From Bacillota bacterium (lineage in GTDB: Bacteria; Bacillota; Clostridia; Oscillospirales; Ruminococcaceae), in contig JAEWBS010000143.1 in the NCBI GenBank assembly GCA_023391005.1, forward strand, positions 1-64,000: a stretch of DNA of 64,000 nucleotides. Direction: 5' to 3'. The stretch's first letter is position 1. Each line of letters begins with the position of its first letter. The position numbers and the translations under genes are program-made. Shown here piece by piece: positions 7,562 to 15,949 of this stretch. The notes beneath the pieces are model-generated. The model was not told the DNA's origin, ran no database searches, and saw only the letters and a list, made by a program, of their open reading frames with translations.

Positions 7562-9125
7562 GCTGCCTCCTGATAGCGGTCAACCGGATGGTTGTACCGC
7601 CGTTTTCGCTTTCGGCCTGCATTGAACCGCCGTTTTCTTCAGCCATCTGCCGTGAGATAAACAACCCTAAGCCGTTGCCGCTCTGCTTGGTTGTGTAAAA
7701 AGGGTCGAATATGTAATGCATGGTTTCCTCATCGATGCCGCCGCCGTTGTCCTCAAAAGAGAGCTCCACCGTCTCCGACTTCTCAAGCGCCTGTATTCGG
7801 ATATACGGCTCCGCCTTGCCGGAGAGCGCGTCAATGCTGTTAATCAAAATGTTGAGCAGAATTTGACGCAGATGGTTGCGGTCAAACAGGATAAAAATCT
7901 CCCGCGCAATATCCAGCCGCACATCGATATTGCGCAGCTGCACATGTAAAAAAGAAAGAACATGTTCCACGGCGTCCCGCAGCCGAATGAGCTCACGGTC
8001 GGGCTTGCGGGGGGCGGTATACTCGAGGAATTCTTTGATCAACGCATCAATGCGCTCAATTTCCGGCGGGATATCCTCCGCGACGGCCAGCATAAATTGA
8101 AGATTGTCGAGCTTCTGGGGAATCTGCTCGGCATAAAAACGAATGGAAGTCAGCGGATTGCGAATCTCATGCGCGATGGATGAGATAATCTTGCTCATAA
8201 ATTGCAGCTTATCGTACTCCCGCAGTTTTTCCATAGCTGCCTTTTGTTTGGCGGTCTCCTCGGCGATAATTTGCTTGAGTCCCCGGTTGACCCGGTTGTA
8301 GGCAAGGGAGATCGCGATCAGCAGCAGCAGCGATCCGGCGGTGACGCCGAGCGCCAGCTGAAAACTCTCCCTCGGGCTTGTAATGGGCACGCCGAACCAT
8401 TTGCGGTAGAGCTGGTCGTAGATGCCGCTTTTTTGCACCGCCTGAATGCCCGCATTGAGCGTTTCCAGCAGCTCGGTATCGTCGGGCGCCACCGCGATGG
8501 CATAGTCTCGCTGGTTAAAGGCGCTGCCCACCACCTCTACCTCGCTAGCAATATTGTGTTTGTTGCTAAAATAATTGACTACCAGCGTATTACAGACCAG
8601 GGCGTCCACTTCGCCGGCGTGCAAGGCCAGCAGCGCCATCTCGGGATTCTGGTAGGTAATAAGTACGGTTCCCTTTAATGCCTCAAACTCCTTGTTGCGT
8701 ACATCGCCGTAGTCGACGCCCACCCGTTTTCCCGCCAGATCGCCAAAATTCACGATACCGGGGGTTCCGGTGCGGATATAAATTGAGTCGGTGTTTTGCA
8801 CCAAGGTGTCGGTAAAGGCAAAGTGGCGTTTGCGCGCCTCGGTTACCTTCATTCCTTGAATAATATCGGCCTGTCCGTTTTCAATGGCCGCATAGGTCTT
8901 TTCCCACGGCATGAGTTCAAACTGGAATTCCAGATCAGTGATCAGGCTGATGGCCTTCATCAAATCTACGTTGAATCCCTTGTAGCTGCCATCCGTATCC
9001 ACAAATTCATAAGGAGGGAAATTTTCATCCCCGGCCACCCGCAGGGGTCTGTCCGCAGCCAACGCGGTTACGGAGGTAAGCAGTACCGCAAACGCGGCCA
9101 CAAAGACGCAAAACAAATGTCGCAT
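7554..9125 (-). CDS. Sensor histidine kinase with periplasmic-type solute-binding domain
   Basis: I chose ATG 9125, after GGGGGAGGG, over an in-frame ATG at 9218; it gives 523 residues with a proper signal peptide (cleavage near ALA-24). Residues 26-245 are an SBP_bac_3 amino-acid-binding domain (FPPYEF, GFNVDL, GQADII, KRVGVDYG). A single membrane segment follows (about 256-276), then a HisKA helix with the H-box SIAHEIRNPL (H319), an N-box (LLNILINSIDAL) and the G-box GNGLGLF. Ligand sensing is therefore extracellular, and the fold implies an amino-acid-like ligand such as glutamate, in keeping with the neighbouring gltS. It is cotranscribed with the NtrC-type regulator. Confidence 0.93.
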   Translation of the reverse strand: MRHLFCVFVAAFAVLLTSVTALAADRPLRVAGDENFPPYEFVDTDGSYKGFNVDLMKAISLITDLEFQFELMPWEKTYAAIENGQADIIQGMKVTEARKRHFAFTDTLVQNTDSIYIRTGTPGIVNFGDLAGKRVGVDYGDVRNKEFEALKGTVLITYQNPEMALLALHAGEVDALVCNTLVVNYFSNKHNIASEVEVVGSAFNQRDYAIAVAPDDTELLETLNAGIQAVQKSGIYDQLYRKWFGVPITSPRESFQLALGVTAGSLLLLIAISLAYNRVNRGLKQIIAEETAKQKAAMEKLREYDKLQFMSKIISSIAHEIRNPLTSIRFYAEQIPQKLDNLQFMLAVAEDIPPEIERIDALIKEFLEYTAPRKPDRELIRLRDAVEHVLSFLHVQLRNIDVRLDIAREIFILFDRNHLRQILLNILINSIDALSGKAEPYIRIQALEKSETVELSFEDNGGGIDEETMHYIFDPFYTTKQSGNGLGLFISRQMAEENGGSMQAESENGGTTIRLTAIRRQHD

Positions 9126-9189
9126 TGAGTTCCCTCCCCCTATTTTCTCGATTATAGCACGGCGATTAAGACTCGCGCAACTGTAGCTC

Positions 9190-9217
9190 CTGCAAAATTT
9201 GCAGTGCAAAAATTGCA
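9190..9217. promoter_or_regulatory. Tandem palindromic upstream activator sites
   Basis: Two adjacent palindromes are visible: CTGCAAAATTTGCAG (9190-9204, 7-bp arms) and TGCAAAAATTGCA (9205-9217, 5-bp arms). Their centres are 14 bp apart and lie about 85-95 bp upstream of the sigma-54 -24 element, the usual position for enhancer sites of NtrC-type activators. They also sit 65 bp upstream of the kinase start, so they could serve autoregulation. Confidence 0.65.
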
Positions 9218-9290
9218 ATCATTCTGATATGCCTCTATATTTTTTTAACTATCCGCGCTATTTTTGGGATATTTACACTGATTTTTCATA

Positions 9291-9306
9291 TGGCATGAAA
9301 TTTGCT
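9291..9306 (+). promoter_or_regulatory. Sigma-54 (-24/-12) promoter of the gltS operon
   Basis: TGGCATGAAATTTGCT fits the RpoN consensus TGGCAC-N5-TTGCW with the invariant GG and GC correctly spaced. Transcription would start near 9318, giving a leader of about 90 nt before gltS. Confidence 0.85.
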
Positions 9307-9410
9307 ATGTATATTGTGTGAACGATTTTTGAAGGGAGGCTTCATACGGCGAACAGCAAAATTCGGGCTATGGATACGAGGGTATTTAATTATGATGGGG
9401 AGGGCACAAA

Positions 9411-10652
9411 ATGAAAATTGAGATAATCGAGAACGTCCTGAACTTTAACGCCGATCTGGTGATGACGGTGGCAATGGCGGCAGTATTGTTGATTTTGGGC
9501 TACTTTATTAAAAGCAAGGTCAAGTTTTTAGAAAAATATTGCATACCCGCCGCTGTTGTGGGCGGATTTCTCTTCATGCTGATCACCTGGGCCGGTAAGA
9601 GCTCGGGAGCGTTTGTGTTTAACTTTACGACCACCTTTCAAGCGCCTTTTATGCTGGCCTTCTTTACGACCGTCGGTCTTGGGGCAAGCCTCTCTCTGCT
9701 GAAAAAGGGCGGCATTCTGCTGGTCATTTACTGGCTGGTGGCGGGTTTTGTTTCAATTTGCCAGAATGTCATCGGCGTGGGACTCTCAGGTATCACCGGC
9801 CTGCAGCCCTCCTATGCTCTGCTCTGTAGCGCCATCACCATGATCGGCGGACATGGCGCAGGCGCCGCCTATGGCAGCACCTTTGAATCCATGGGCTACC
9901 CCGCGGGCACGCTGGTGGGCGCCGCGGCCGCTACTTTCGGTCTTATTTCTTCGGTTATGGTAGGCGGCCCTGTTGCGCGCCGCTTAATTGAGAAGCATCA
10001 CCTCAAGCCGGACGAGAGCGAAGACTTCGATACCAGCGTCACCCAGATCAACGCCGCCACCGGTCAGACTTTAAGCGGTCTTGATGTCATGAAAAACGTC
10101 ACAGCTATTTTGGTTTGCATGGCTGTCGGCAGCCTTGTTTCGGGCTGGATCGGCAAGCTGATCGGAATGGAATTCCCGACCTATGTCGGCGCCATGTTTG
10201 TGGCAATGCTGGTGCGCAATATTAACGAAAAAATCAACGCCTACAAGTTTGACTACCCACTGGTCGACGGTATTGGGGACGTCATGCTCGGACTGTACCT
10301 CTCGATGGCGATGATGACTCTCAAGCTGTGGGAGCTGGCCAAGCTTGCGGGCCCCATGCTCATCATCCTGCTGTGCCAAGTGATCTTTTTGGTGGTGTTT
10401 GCTTACTTTGTGGTCTTCCGCATTCTGGGCAAAAACTACGACGCGGCCGTTATGTGCGCGGGTCTTCTGGGACACGGCCTTGGCGCCACCCCTACCGCTA
10501 TCGTCAACCTGACCGCCGTCAACGAGCGCTATGGTATGTCCCGCAAGGCGATGATGATTGTGCCTATTGTCGGCGCTTTCCTCGTGGATATCATCTATCA
10601 GCCCGCCACGGTTTGGTTTATTAAAACCTTTGTTCCCAATCTGGTCGGTTGA
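9411..10652 (+). CDS. gltS: Sodium/glutamate symporter (GltS family)
   Basis: This 413-residue membrane carrier matches GltS: AFFTTVGLGASLSLLKKGG (about 84-102), the re-entrant motif ITMIGGHGAGAAYG (about 142-155), its C-terminal counterpart MCAGLLGHGLGATPTA, and about ten hydrophobic helices. It imports glutamate with sodium. Start ATG follows GGGGAGGG. It heads an operon with ftcD and fchA behind a sigma-54 promoter and faces the two-component pair. Here the cargo could be glutamate or a derivative such as N-formiminoglutamate; the second option is inference from the neighbours. Confidence 0.92.
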   Translation: MKIEIIENVLNFNADLVMTVAMAAVLLILGYFIKSKVKFLEKYCIPAAVVGGFLFMLITWAGKSSGAFVFNFTTTFQAPFMLAFFTTVGLGASLSLLKKGGILLVIYWLVAGFVSICQNVIGVGLSGITGLQPSYALLCSAITMIGGHGAGAAYGSTFESMGYPAGTLVGAAAATFGLISSVMVGGPVARRLIEKHHLKPDESEDFDTSVTQINAATGQTLSGLDVMKNVTAILVCMAVGSLVSGWIGKLIGMEFPTYVGAMFVAMLVRNINEKINAYKFDYPLVDGIGDVMLGLYLSMAMMTLKLWELAKLAGPMLIILLCQVIFLVVFAYFVVFRILGKNYDAAVMCAGLLGHGLGATPTAIVNLTAVNERYGMSRKAMMIVPIVGAFLVDIIYQPATVWFIKTFVPNLVG

Positions 10653-10692
10653 TTAACAACATGAAGCGTCATAATAAAAGGAGGCAGATAAA

Positions 10693-11589
10693 ATGGCAAG
10701 AATTGTAGAATGCATCCCTAATTTTAGCGAAGGTCAGCGCCAAGATGTCATTGACGCGCTGGTAGAAACCGCTAAAAGCGTCCCCGGCGTTATGCTGCTG
10801 GATTATTCCTCCGACCGAAGCCACAACCGCAGCGTCTTTACGCTGGTGGGCGACCCTGAACATATCGGCGAGGCGGCTTTCCGTCTATGCAAGCTGGCGA
10901 GCGAGCTGATCGATATGACCAAGCACACCGGCGAGCATCCCCGCATGGGCGCAACCGACGTCATCCCCTTCGTACCTATTCAGGATGTTACGGTGGAAGA
11001 ATGCGTCGAAATTTCCAAGCAGGTGGCGCAGCGCGTTTGGGATGAACTGAAAATCCCGAGCTTTCTGTACGAATATTCCGCCAGCAACCCCGAGCGCAAA
11101 AATCTGGCTAAGGTGCGCAAGGGCCAATTTGAAGGTATGCCTGAGAAGCTTCTTTTGCCGGAGTGGGCTCCCGATTATGGCGAGAGAAAAATTCATCCCA
11201 CCGCCGGCATTACCGCCATTGGCGCGCGTCCCTTCCTGGTGGCCTTCAATGTAAATCTTAACACCTCGAATCTGGATATCGCCAACGCCATTGCCAAGAC
11301 CATTCGCGGTTCCTCCGGCGGTTATGCCCACTGCAAAGCCATCGGCGTCATGCTTGAGGGACGGAATATCGCGCAGGTCTCAATGAACATGGTCAACTAC
11401 GAGGGTACCCCGCTCTACCGCGTCTACGAGGCCATCCGCTTTGAGGCTGCGCGCTGGGGCGCGGAGATCATCGGCAGCGAGATCATCGGTCTGGCTCCCG
11501 CCAAGGCGCTCATTGACGCCGCTGAGTATTATCTAAAGATTGAAAACTTCGATTATGGCAAGCAGGTTCTTGAAAATCACCTGTTGTAA
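10693..11589 (+). CDS. ftcD: Glutamate formimidoyltransferase
   Basis: The 298-residue protein matches the N-terminal formiminotransferase half of FTCD: ARIVECIPNFSEG at the start, DYSSDRSHNRSVFTLVG, and HTGEHPRMGATDVIPFVP with the catalytic His region. It moves the formimino group of N-formimino-L-glutamate to tetrahydrofolate, releasing glutamate. A strong AAGGAGG precedes the ATG. It is 40 bp after gltS and is followed by a hairpin and then the separate cyclodeaminase-type gene. The other hut genes are not in the window. Confidence 0.93.
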   Translation: MARIVECIPNFSEGQRQDVIDALVETAKSVPGVMLLDYSSDRSHNRSVFTLVGDPEHIGEAAFRLCKLASELIDMTKHTGEHPRMGATDVIPFVPIQDVTVEECVEISKQVAQRVWDELKIPSFLYEYSASNPERKNLAKVRKGQFEGMPEKLLLPEWAPDYGERKIHPTAGITAIGARPFLVAFNVNLNTSNLDIANAIAKTIRGSSGGYAHCKAIGVMLEGRNIAQVSMNMVNYEGTPLYRVYEAIRFEAARWGAEIIGSEIIGLAPAKALIDAAEYYLKIENFDYGKQVLENHLL

Positions 11590-11604
11590 ATAACAACCGG
11601 GCAG

Positions 11605-11639
11605 CAAAGCCGGAGAAAAACTTCCCTTCTCCGGCTTTG
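11605..11639 (+). terminator. Intergenic terminator/attenuator between ftcD and fchA
   Basis: CAAAGCCGGAGAA pairs with TTCTCCGGCTTTG (13 bp, 9-nt loop), followed by TCGGTTTTTAT. Being inside the operon, it probably lowers rather than abolishes expression of the downstream gene. Confidence 0.7.
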
Positions 11640-11672
11640 TCGGTTTTTATATTCATTGAAGGAGGATCCAAT

Positions 11673-12299
11673 ATGAAGTTAGTGGACATGACCCTAACCG
11701 GATTTGGCGATTTACTGGCCTCCGATTCCGCCGCGCCGGGCGGCGGCTCCACCGCGGCGCTTGAGGGCGCTTTGGGGGCCGCGCTCGTTGGCATGGTGGC
11801 CACTTTTACAATTGGCCGCAAGAAGTACGCCGAGCACGACGCGCTGATGAATGAAATCGTCGGTAAGGCGGAGAAACTCCGTGCGCAGCTGATGGATATC
11901 ATCGACCGGGACACCGAGGCCTTCAACAAAGTATCGGCCGTATTTGCCATGCCCAAGGAGACCGACGCCGAAAAGGCCGCGCGCGCCGACGCCATGCAAG
12001 AAGCCTTAAAAGGCTGCACACGCACGCCCTTTGAGATGATGGAATGCGCCTTGGCGGCGCTGGAGCTGGCCGAATCGATGATAGGTAAGTTTAATACCAG
12101 CGCCGCGAGCGATCTGGGCATGGGCGTACTCAGTCTCAAAGCCGCGGTGCAAGGCGCGTGGCTCAACATCCTGATCAACGTCGGCGGCATCAAGGACGAG
12201 GCTTTTGCCGGTCAATACCGGCAGAACGGACAGGCGATTTTAGATAAAGCCCTGCCGCTGTCGGACAAGGTTTGTGTCGCCGTAATGGAGAGTATGTAA
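11673..12299 (+). CDS. fchA: Cyclodeaminase/methenyl-THF cyclohydrolase family protein
   Basis: I chose ATG 11673, preceded by GGAGG at 11661, which gives 208 residues and the family start MKLVDMTLTGFGDLLAS. The glycine-rich APGGGSTAALEGALGAAL (about 20-37) and the helical remainder match the FTCD C-terminal domain (FchA). That family handles formimino-THF or methenyl-THF: it releases ammonia and opens the one-carbon ring. With ftcD upstream it completes the two-step transfer from formiminoglutamate to the folate pool. Confidence 0.9.
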   Translation: MKLVDMTLTGFGDLLASDSAAPGGGSTAALEGALGAALVGMVATFTIGRKKYAEHDALMNEIVGKAEKLRAQLMDIIDRDTEAFNKVSAVFAMPKETDAEKAARADAMQEALKGCTRTPFEMMECALAALELAESMIGKFNTSAASDLGMGVLSLKAAVQGAWLNILINVGGIKDEAFAGQYRQNGQAILDKALPLSDKVCVAVMESM

Positions 12300-12397
12300 A
12301 GCATGCGTGGCCTTAATATCAATGACCTCCCCATTTTTTCTAAAGAATATTTTCTATCAATATGCGGTGTAAATTGAATACAGTTTAAAACGATAGA

Positions 12398-12435
12398 AAT
12401 AGAGCAGCGCTTTTTTAAAAAGCGCTGCTCTATTT
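12398..12435. terminator. Bidirectional terminator between convergent operons
   Basis: AATAGAGCAGCGCTTTTTT and AAAAAGCGCTGCTCTATT form a near-perfect long stem with A/T tails on both sides. It separates the plus-strand fchA operon from the minus-strand dehydrogenase gene. Confidence 0.9.
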
Positions 12436-12486
12436 AAAAATCTCAACCTATATACCGCTTAAAGTCTTTTATCAGCGGTCAAGCAA

Positions 12487-13440
12487 TTAAACCACCTGAA
12501 ACTGAAGTGCCTGACCCTGTGCGCAGGCCACCACATTCTGGGCGCAGATCAGGCTGACCGCGCCGATCGCCTCTTTGGAATACATGCCGATATGGGGCGT
12601 GATGATCACGTTATCCAGCGTGCGCAGCGGGTTGTCCGCCTCCATAGGCTCCACCGCCGACACATCCATTGCAGCACCCGCGATATGCCCTGAGACCAAC
12701 GCCTCATACAAATCCTGCTCGTTGACAATTCCGCCTCGGGCGGCATTGATCACATAAGCGCCCTTTTTCATCCACGAGAGCTCGGGAGCGGCAATCATAT
12801 TCTTTGTTTCTTCGGTCAGAGGCAGATGCAGGGACAAAAAGTCGCAGCCGGTGATGACCTGATCCTCGCTGCACAGTGTGACATAGGACTTAAACTCGTC
12901 CGCAACCTCTTTGACGTAAGGATCATATGCCAGCACCTTCATGCCAAAACCGGCGGCGCGGCGCGCCACGTTCTTGGCAATAGCGCCAAAACCCATGAGC
13001 CCCAAGGTCTTGCCACAGACATCGACGCCGATAGCGGTCTTCCATTTGCCCTCGCGCACCCAGCGGTCGGTGCACACAATGTTTCGGGCGACGGCCAACA
13101 TCAGGCCAAACGTCAAATCGGCAACAGCATTGGAATTCGTCCCCGGCACATTGCAGACCGTGATGCCCAGCTTCTTCGCCTGATCCAGATGGATATTGTC
13201 CAGTCCGGCGCCATGCTTGCAGATGATCTTGAGCTTGGCGCACCGGGCCATGACCTCCTCAGGGAATTCGTGGGCGCCGATAATCAAGGCATCGTATTCG
13301 GGAATCATGGCTTCAAACTCGGCCTGATCAAAATCCTTGCCCTTTAAGGTGATTTCAAATCCGGCCTCTTTTAGAACATTTAGCGGCTCGTCGCTGATCT
13401 GACCAAAGGACCGGGAGGTGATTAAAACTTTTTTATTCAT
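12487..13440 (-). CDS. D-isomer-specific 2-hydroxyacid dehydrogenase
   Basis: The 317-residue protein has the split substrate/NAD domain layout of the phosphoglycerate dehydrogenase-like family. It shows the nucleotide loop LGLMGFGAIAKNVARR (about 147-161), a catalytic Arg in NAARGGIVNE (about 233), the Glu region, and the catalytic His in ITPHIGMYS. There is no ACT domain, so it is not full-length SerA. The last Gly of GxGxxG is Ala, a tolerated variation. It overlaps the dgoK-like gene by 8 bp in one operon with the aldolase gene, so it likely reduces or oxidises a 2-oxo/2-hydroxy acid from sugar-acid breakdown. Substrate unknown. Confidence 0.88.
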   Translation of the reverse strand: MNKKVLITSRSFGQISDEPLNVLKEAGFEITLKGKDFDQAEFEAMIPEYDALIIGAHEFPEEVMARCAKLKIICKHGAGLDNIHLDQAKKLGITVCNVPGTNSNAVADLTFGLMLAVARNIVCTDRWVREGKWKTAIGVDVCGKTLGLMGFGAIAKNVARRAAGFGMKVLAYDPYVKEVADEFKSYVTLCSEDQVITGCDFLSLHLPLTEETKNMIAAPELSWMKKGAYVINAARGGIVNEQDLYEALVSGHIAGAAMDVSAVEPMEADNPLRTLDNVIITPHIGMYSKEAIGAVSLICAQNVVACAQGQALQFQVV

Positions 13441-14440
13441 GGCGCGCTCCTTTCAGGCTTACAATTTTCTTCAGTCCGCTGACCGCATAGCTTTTGGTGT
13501 CCGAGATGGGCATCCAAAGAATACGGTCAATATAGCTGCTATCCTCTAAAATGATCGAGAACAGCTGGTACATAAATCGATCTGATACCAAAGCCACGGT
13601 GCGGCAGTCGGGCCAGAAATGCTGGCAGTAATATTCTAAAGATTCCCGCACACCGCCCATGACGACGCTTTCCCCGTAGGAAAAACGCTGTTGGGGGGTC
13701 CCCTCTTCAAAAATGCGCATGGCGTGGCAGATATAGATCGAACGGTTAAAGCCAAAGCGCTTGAGATTCTCAACGCCCTTGCGAACCATCTCCTCGTCGA
13801 GCTCGGCGCAATCGGCGCTGAGTATCGGAGAAAGAATGGTCTCCTTCTTCAGCGCGTGAAAGAGCTCCCCGGTAAAATTAGAAATGATGCCTGTAATCTT
13901 ATCGTCCTGAATATAGGTAACATGGGTGTGAGAGCCGGGCATAATCAGCGCAATATCCCGAACATCGGTCGTACTCTTGAGCTCCTCAAGCGCACCGATG
14001 ATCTCAATTTCCTCACCGCGCATGTTATTTACGAACGAGAACTCGTCGCTCACCGTTTTTAGACCGGGAACCAAGAAAATGTCGCGGTGAAAGCAGGTGC
14101 CTTCATAAAAGCGATAAAGGCTGTCGGAAAAATCCTGAACGGTCAGCGGCAGGATCAAATGCGGAACTTCCTTTAAGCCGTAGGGGGAGGTCACCATTCC
14201 TGAGGAATAGAGCGCCTGAATATCGGCATCCTCAAGCATATTGGCCGCGAGAACCTCGTCGTAGAGCGCTTTCATACCTTCAATCAAAACACGGTTGCTG
14301 CCGGCGATGGCTGAATCCTTTGAGCCGACTGTTTTCTTGGCCATATATCGAATCTGGAAATCTTCATCCAGAAGATACGCACGGGTGTTGGATGTACCGG
14401 AGTCGAAATACAGCAGATATTTTTCCTTCAAGTGTGTCAA
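13433..14440 (-). CDS. dgoK: 2-dehydro-3-deoxygalactonokinase family kinase
   Basis: The 335-residue protein matches the DgoK family (PF05035): an N-terminal phosphate-binding strand YLLYFDSGTSNTRAYLLD (9-26), AGSNRVLIEGMKAL and MVTSPYGLKEVPHL. The family phosphorylates 2-keto-3-deoxy-D-galactonate to its 6-phosphate. It sits between the KDPG/KDPGal-type aldolase gene (11 bp upstream) and the hydroxyacid dehydrogenase gene, and a D-galactonate dehydratase gene lies 4 kb away, so the De Ley-Doudoroff route is complete in the window. Sequence identity to characterised members could not be measured. Confidence 0.85.
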   Translation of the reverse strand: MTHLKEKYLLYFDSGTSNTRAYLLDEDFQIRYMAKKTVGSKDSAIAGSNRVLIEGMKALYDEVLAANMLEDADIQALYSSGMVTSPYGLKEVPHLILPLTVQDFSDSLYRFYEGTCFHRDIFLVPGLKTVSDEFSFVNNMRGEEIEIIGALEELKSTTDVRDIALIMPGSHTHVTYIQDDKITGIISNFTGELFHALKKETILSPILSADCAELDEEMVRKGVENLKRFGFNRSIYICHAMRIFEEGTPQQRFSYGESVVMGGVRESLEYYCQHFWPDCRTVALVSDRFMYQLFSIILEDSSYIDRILWMPISDTKSYAVSGLKKIVSLKGARHE

Positions 14441-14451
14441 CTCCTAATAAT

Positions 14452-15102
14452 TTAACGGTTGAGTGCAGCGACATAGGCCTTTGCGGTGGCGGTAATCTCA
14501 TCAAACTTACCCTCGTCCACCAGCTTGGCGCTGACAAGACTTCCGCCCACGCCCACGCCGACAGCGCCGGCCTTGATGAAGTCGGCACAATTTTCGACAT
14601 TGACATTGCCCACGGCGGTCAGCGGAATGTGCTTGAGCGGGCCTTTTACCGCCTTGATATAGTCGGTCCCCAATATACCTGCGGGGAACATTTTAACGAT
14701 ATCGGCGCCGCACCGGTGCGCAAAAGCCGCCTCGGTGGGGGTCATCGCGCCCGGAATAGACACCTTGCCCAACCGCTTGGTCTCGCGGATGACCGCCTCG
14801 TCGACGTTGGGGGAAATCATATATTCCGCTCCGGCGTCCACAGCCTGATTCACCTGCTCAACCGTCATGACGGTGCCGGCACCCACGCATACCCGGTCAC
14901 CAAGAGCGGCCTTGATCGCCGCGATAGACACCAGCGTGTCCTTGGCCTTTTCCTCGCTGGACTGATCAAAGGTCACCTCAATACAATTGACGCCGCCCTT
15001 TTCCAAAGCTGTGGCCAGACCGACGATCTTGCTGCTGGGGATACCGCGCACGATCGCCACAATTTTACCGGCTAAAATCTTTTCTAATACTGACTGTGAC
15101 AT
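14452..15102 (-). CDS. KDPG/KDPGal-type aldolase (bifunctional 4-hydroxy-2-oxoglutarate aldolase family)
   Basis: I chose ATG 15102 (preceded by AAGGAG) over 15120; it gives 216 residues starting MSQSVLEKILAGKIVAIVRG. Family residues are visible: R19, E42 in CIEVTF, the SPN region, and the Schiff-base lysine K137 in DIVKMFPAG. The enzyme cleaves 2-keto-3-deoxy-6-phospho-gluconate or -galactonate to pyruvate and glyceraldehyde 3-phosphate (Eda/DgoA class). The adjacent dgoK and nearby dgoD favour the galactonate substrate. It heads the operon and diverges from a GntR/FCD regulator gene. Confidence 0.92.
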   Translation of the reverse strand: MSQSVLEKILAGKIVAIVRGIPSSKIVGLATALEKGGVNCIEVTFDQSSEEKAKDTLVSIAAIKAALGDRVCVGAGTVMTVEQVNQAVDAGAEYMISPNVDEAVIRETKRLGKVSIPGAMTPTEAAFAHRCGADIVKMFPAGILGTDYIKAVKGPLKHIPLTAVGNVNVENCADFIKAGAVGVGVGGSLVSAKLVDEGKFDEITATAKAYVAALNR

Positions 15103-15144
15103 AAAACTCCTTCTTTCCAAAAATATTCTGATAAACAGTTTTTC

Positions 15145-15155
15145 TTGTATTACGA
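15145..15155. promoter_or_regulatory. Candidate GntR/FCD operator in the divergent region
   Basis: TTGTATTACGA is an imperfect palindrome close to the GTnnnnAC-type sites of FCD regulators. It lies in the 116-bp gap between the aldolase gene and gntR, where either transcript could be controlled. A TATAAT occurs at 15179-15184 for the plus-strand gene but has no clear -35. Confidence 0.35.
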
Positions 15156-15218
15156 CTTTGGTTCTGCTATGATTTGATTATAATCCGACAAAAATGACGA
15201 TCCAGGAGGCCCCCGTAT

Positions 15219-15911
15219 ATGGAAAAAAGCGCTTCAAAAATTACGCTTGCCGAGAGCATCTATGAGCGTATTCGCCGTGACATTATCACCAACCAGCTTA
15301 CGCCGGGAGAAAAAATCAACATACGTGAGCTGTCTAAGCGCTACGAGGCCAGCGAGACGCCGATTCGCTTGGCGCTCAACCGCTTGACCTCTGAAAATAT
15401 TATCGAAAACTTTCCGCGCCAGGGCATGCGGGTCAAGCCGCTGAACATCAATACATGCGAAGAAACGTTTGATCTGCGCATGACGCTGGAGTGCGCCTAT
15501 ATTCCAAACGTGATCATGACCTTCAACGTCAACGAGGCCATGCGCCTCGCTTTTCAGAAAAATGTCGAAGAAAACCTGCACGCGGTGGAACAGCTAAACG
15601 CCGACTCCTCCATTGACGAGTACTTAAAGAATTACCAGTATGATATCGAATTTCATCATTTGCTGATTAAATGCTCCGGGAATAAGCTGTTGATGGATGT
15701 GTATCAGTTTCTGAACCCGTTTCTTTATATCAACTATGTTTACAGCAAGCAGTCCCAAGAACGGCTGCTCACCGGTATTCAGGAACACGAAGAGATTCTT
15801 CGCGCCTTATTAAGCGGAAACGAGGACCGGGCCAGAGAAGCCGTGAAAATCCATTTAAACAACTCGAAACGGGTCATCGTCTCAATTCTGAAAATCGACC
15901 ATATCCTGTAA
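15219..15911 (+). CDS. GntR-family (FCD) transcriptional regulator
   Basis: The 230-residue protein has a winged HTH (about 10-75; ESIYERIRRDIITNQLTPGEKINIRELSKRYE split over two helices, then ETPIRLALNRLTSENII) and an all-helical FCD ligand domain (about 85-220) with the metal-site histidines in IEFHHLL, QEHEEIL and KIHLNN. FCD members usually bind sugar acids or other carboxylates as inducers. It is divergent from the aldolase-dgoK-dehydrogenase operon, its most likely target. AGGAGG precedes the ATG. Confidence 0.92.
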   Translation: MEKSASKITLAESIYERIRRDIITNQLTPGEKINIRELSKRYEASETPIRLALNRLTSENIIENFPRQGMRVKPLNINTCEETFDLRMTLECAYIPNVIMTFNVNEAMRLAFQKNVEENLHAVEQLNADSSIDEYLKNYQYDIEFHHLLIKCSGNKLLMDVYQFLNPFLYINYVYSKQSQERLLTGIQEHEEILRALLSGNEDRAREAVKIHLNNSKRVIVSILKIDHIL

Positions 15912-15949
15912 AAAGCCCGAATCGGCATGGGATAATGCCGATTCGCCTC

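Noticed and set aside
12487..13440. Assignment as phosphoglycerate dehydrogenase SerA
   Set aside because: The protein lacks an ACT/regulatory domain and sits in a sugar-acid operon, so only the broad 2-hydroxyacid dehydrogenase family is supported.
14320..15075. Long plus-strand frame (251 codons)
   Set aside because: It lies opposite the start of dgoK and the aldolase gene, whose catalytic residues and ribosome sites support the minus strand.
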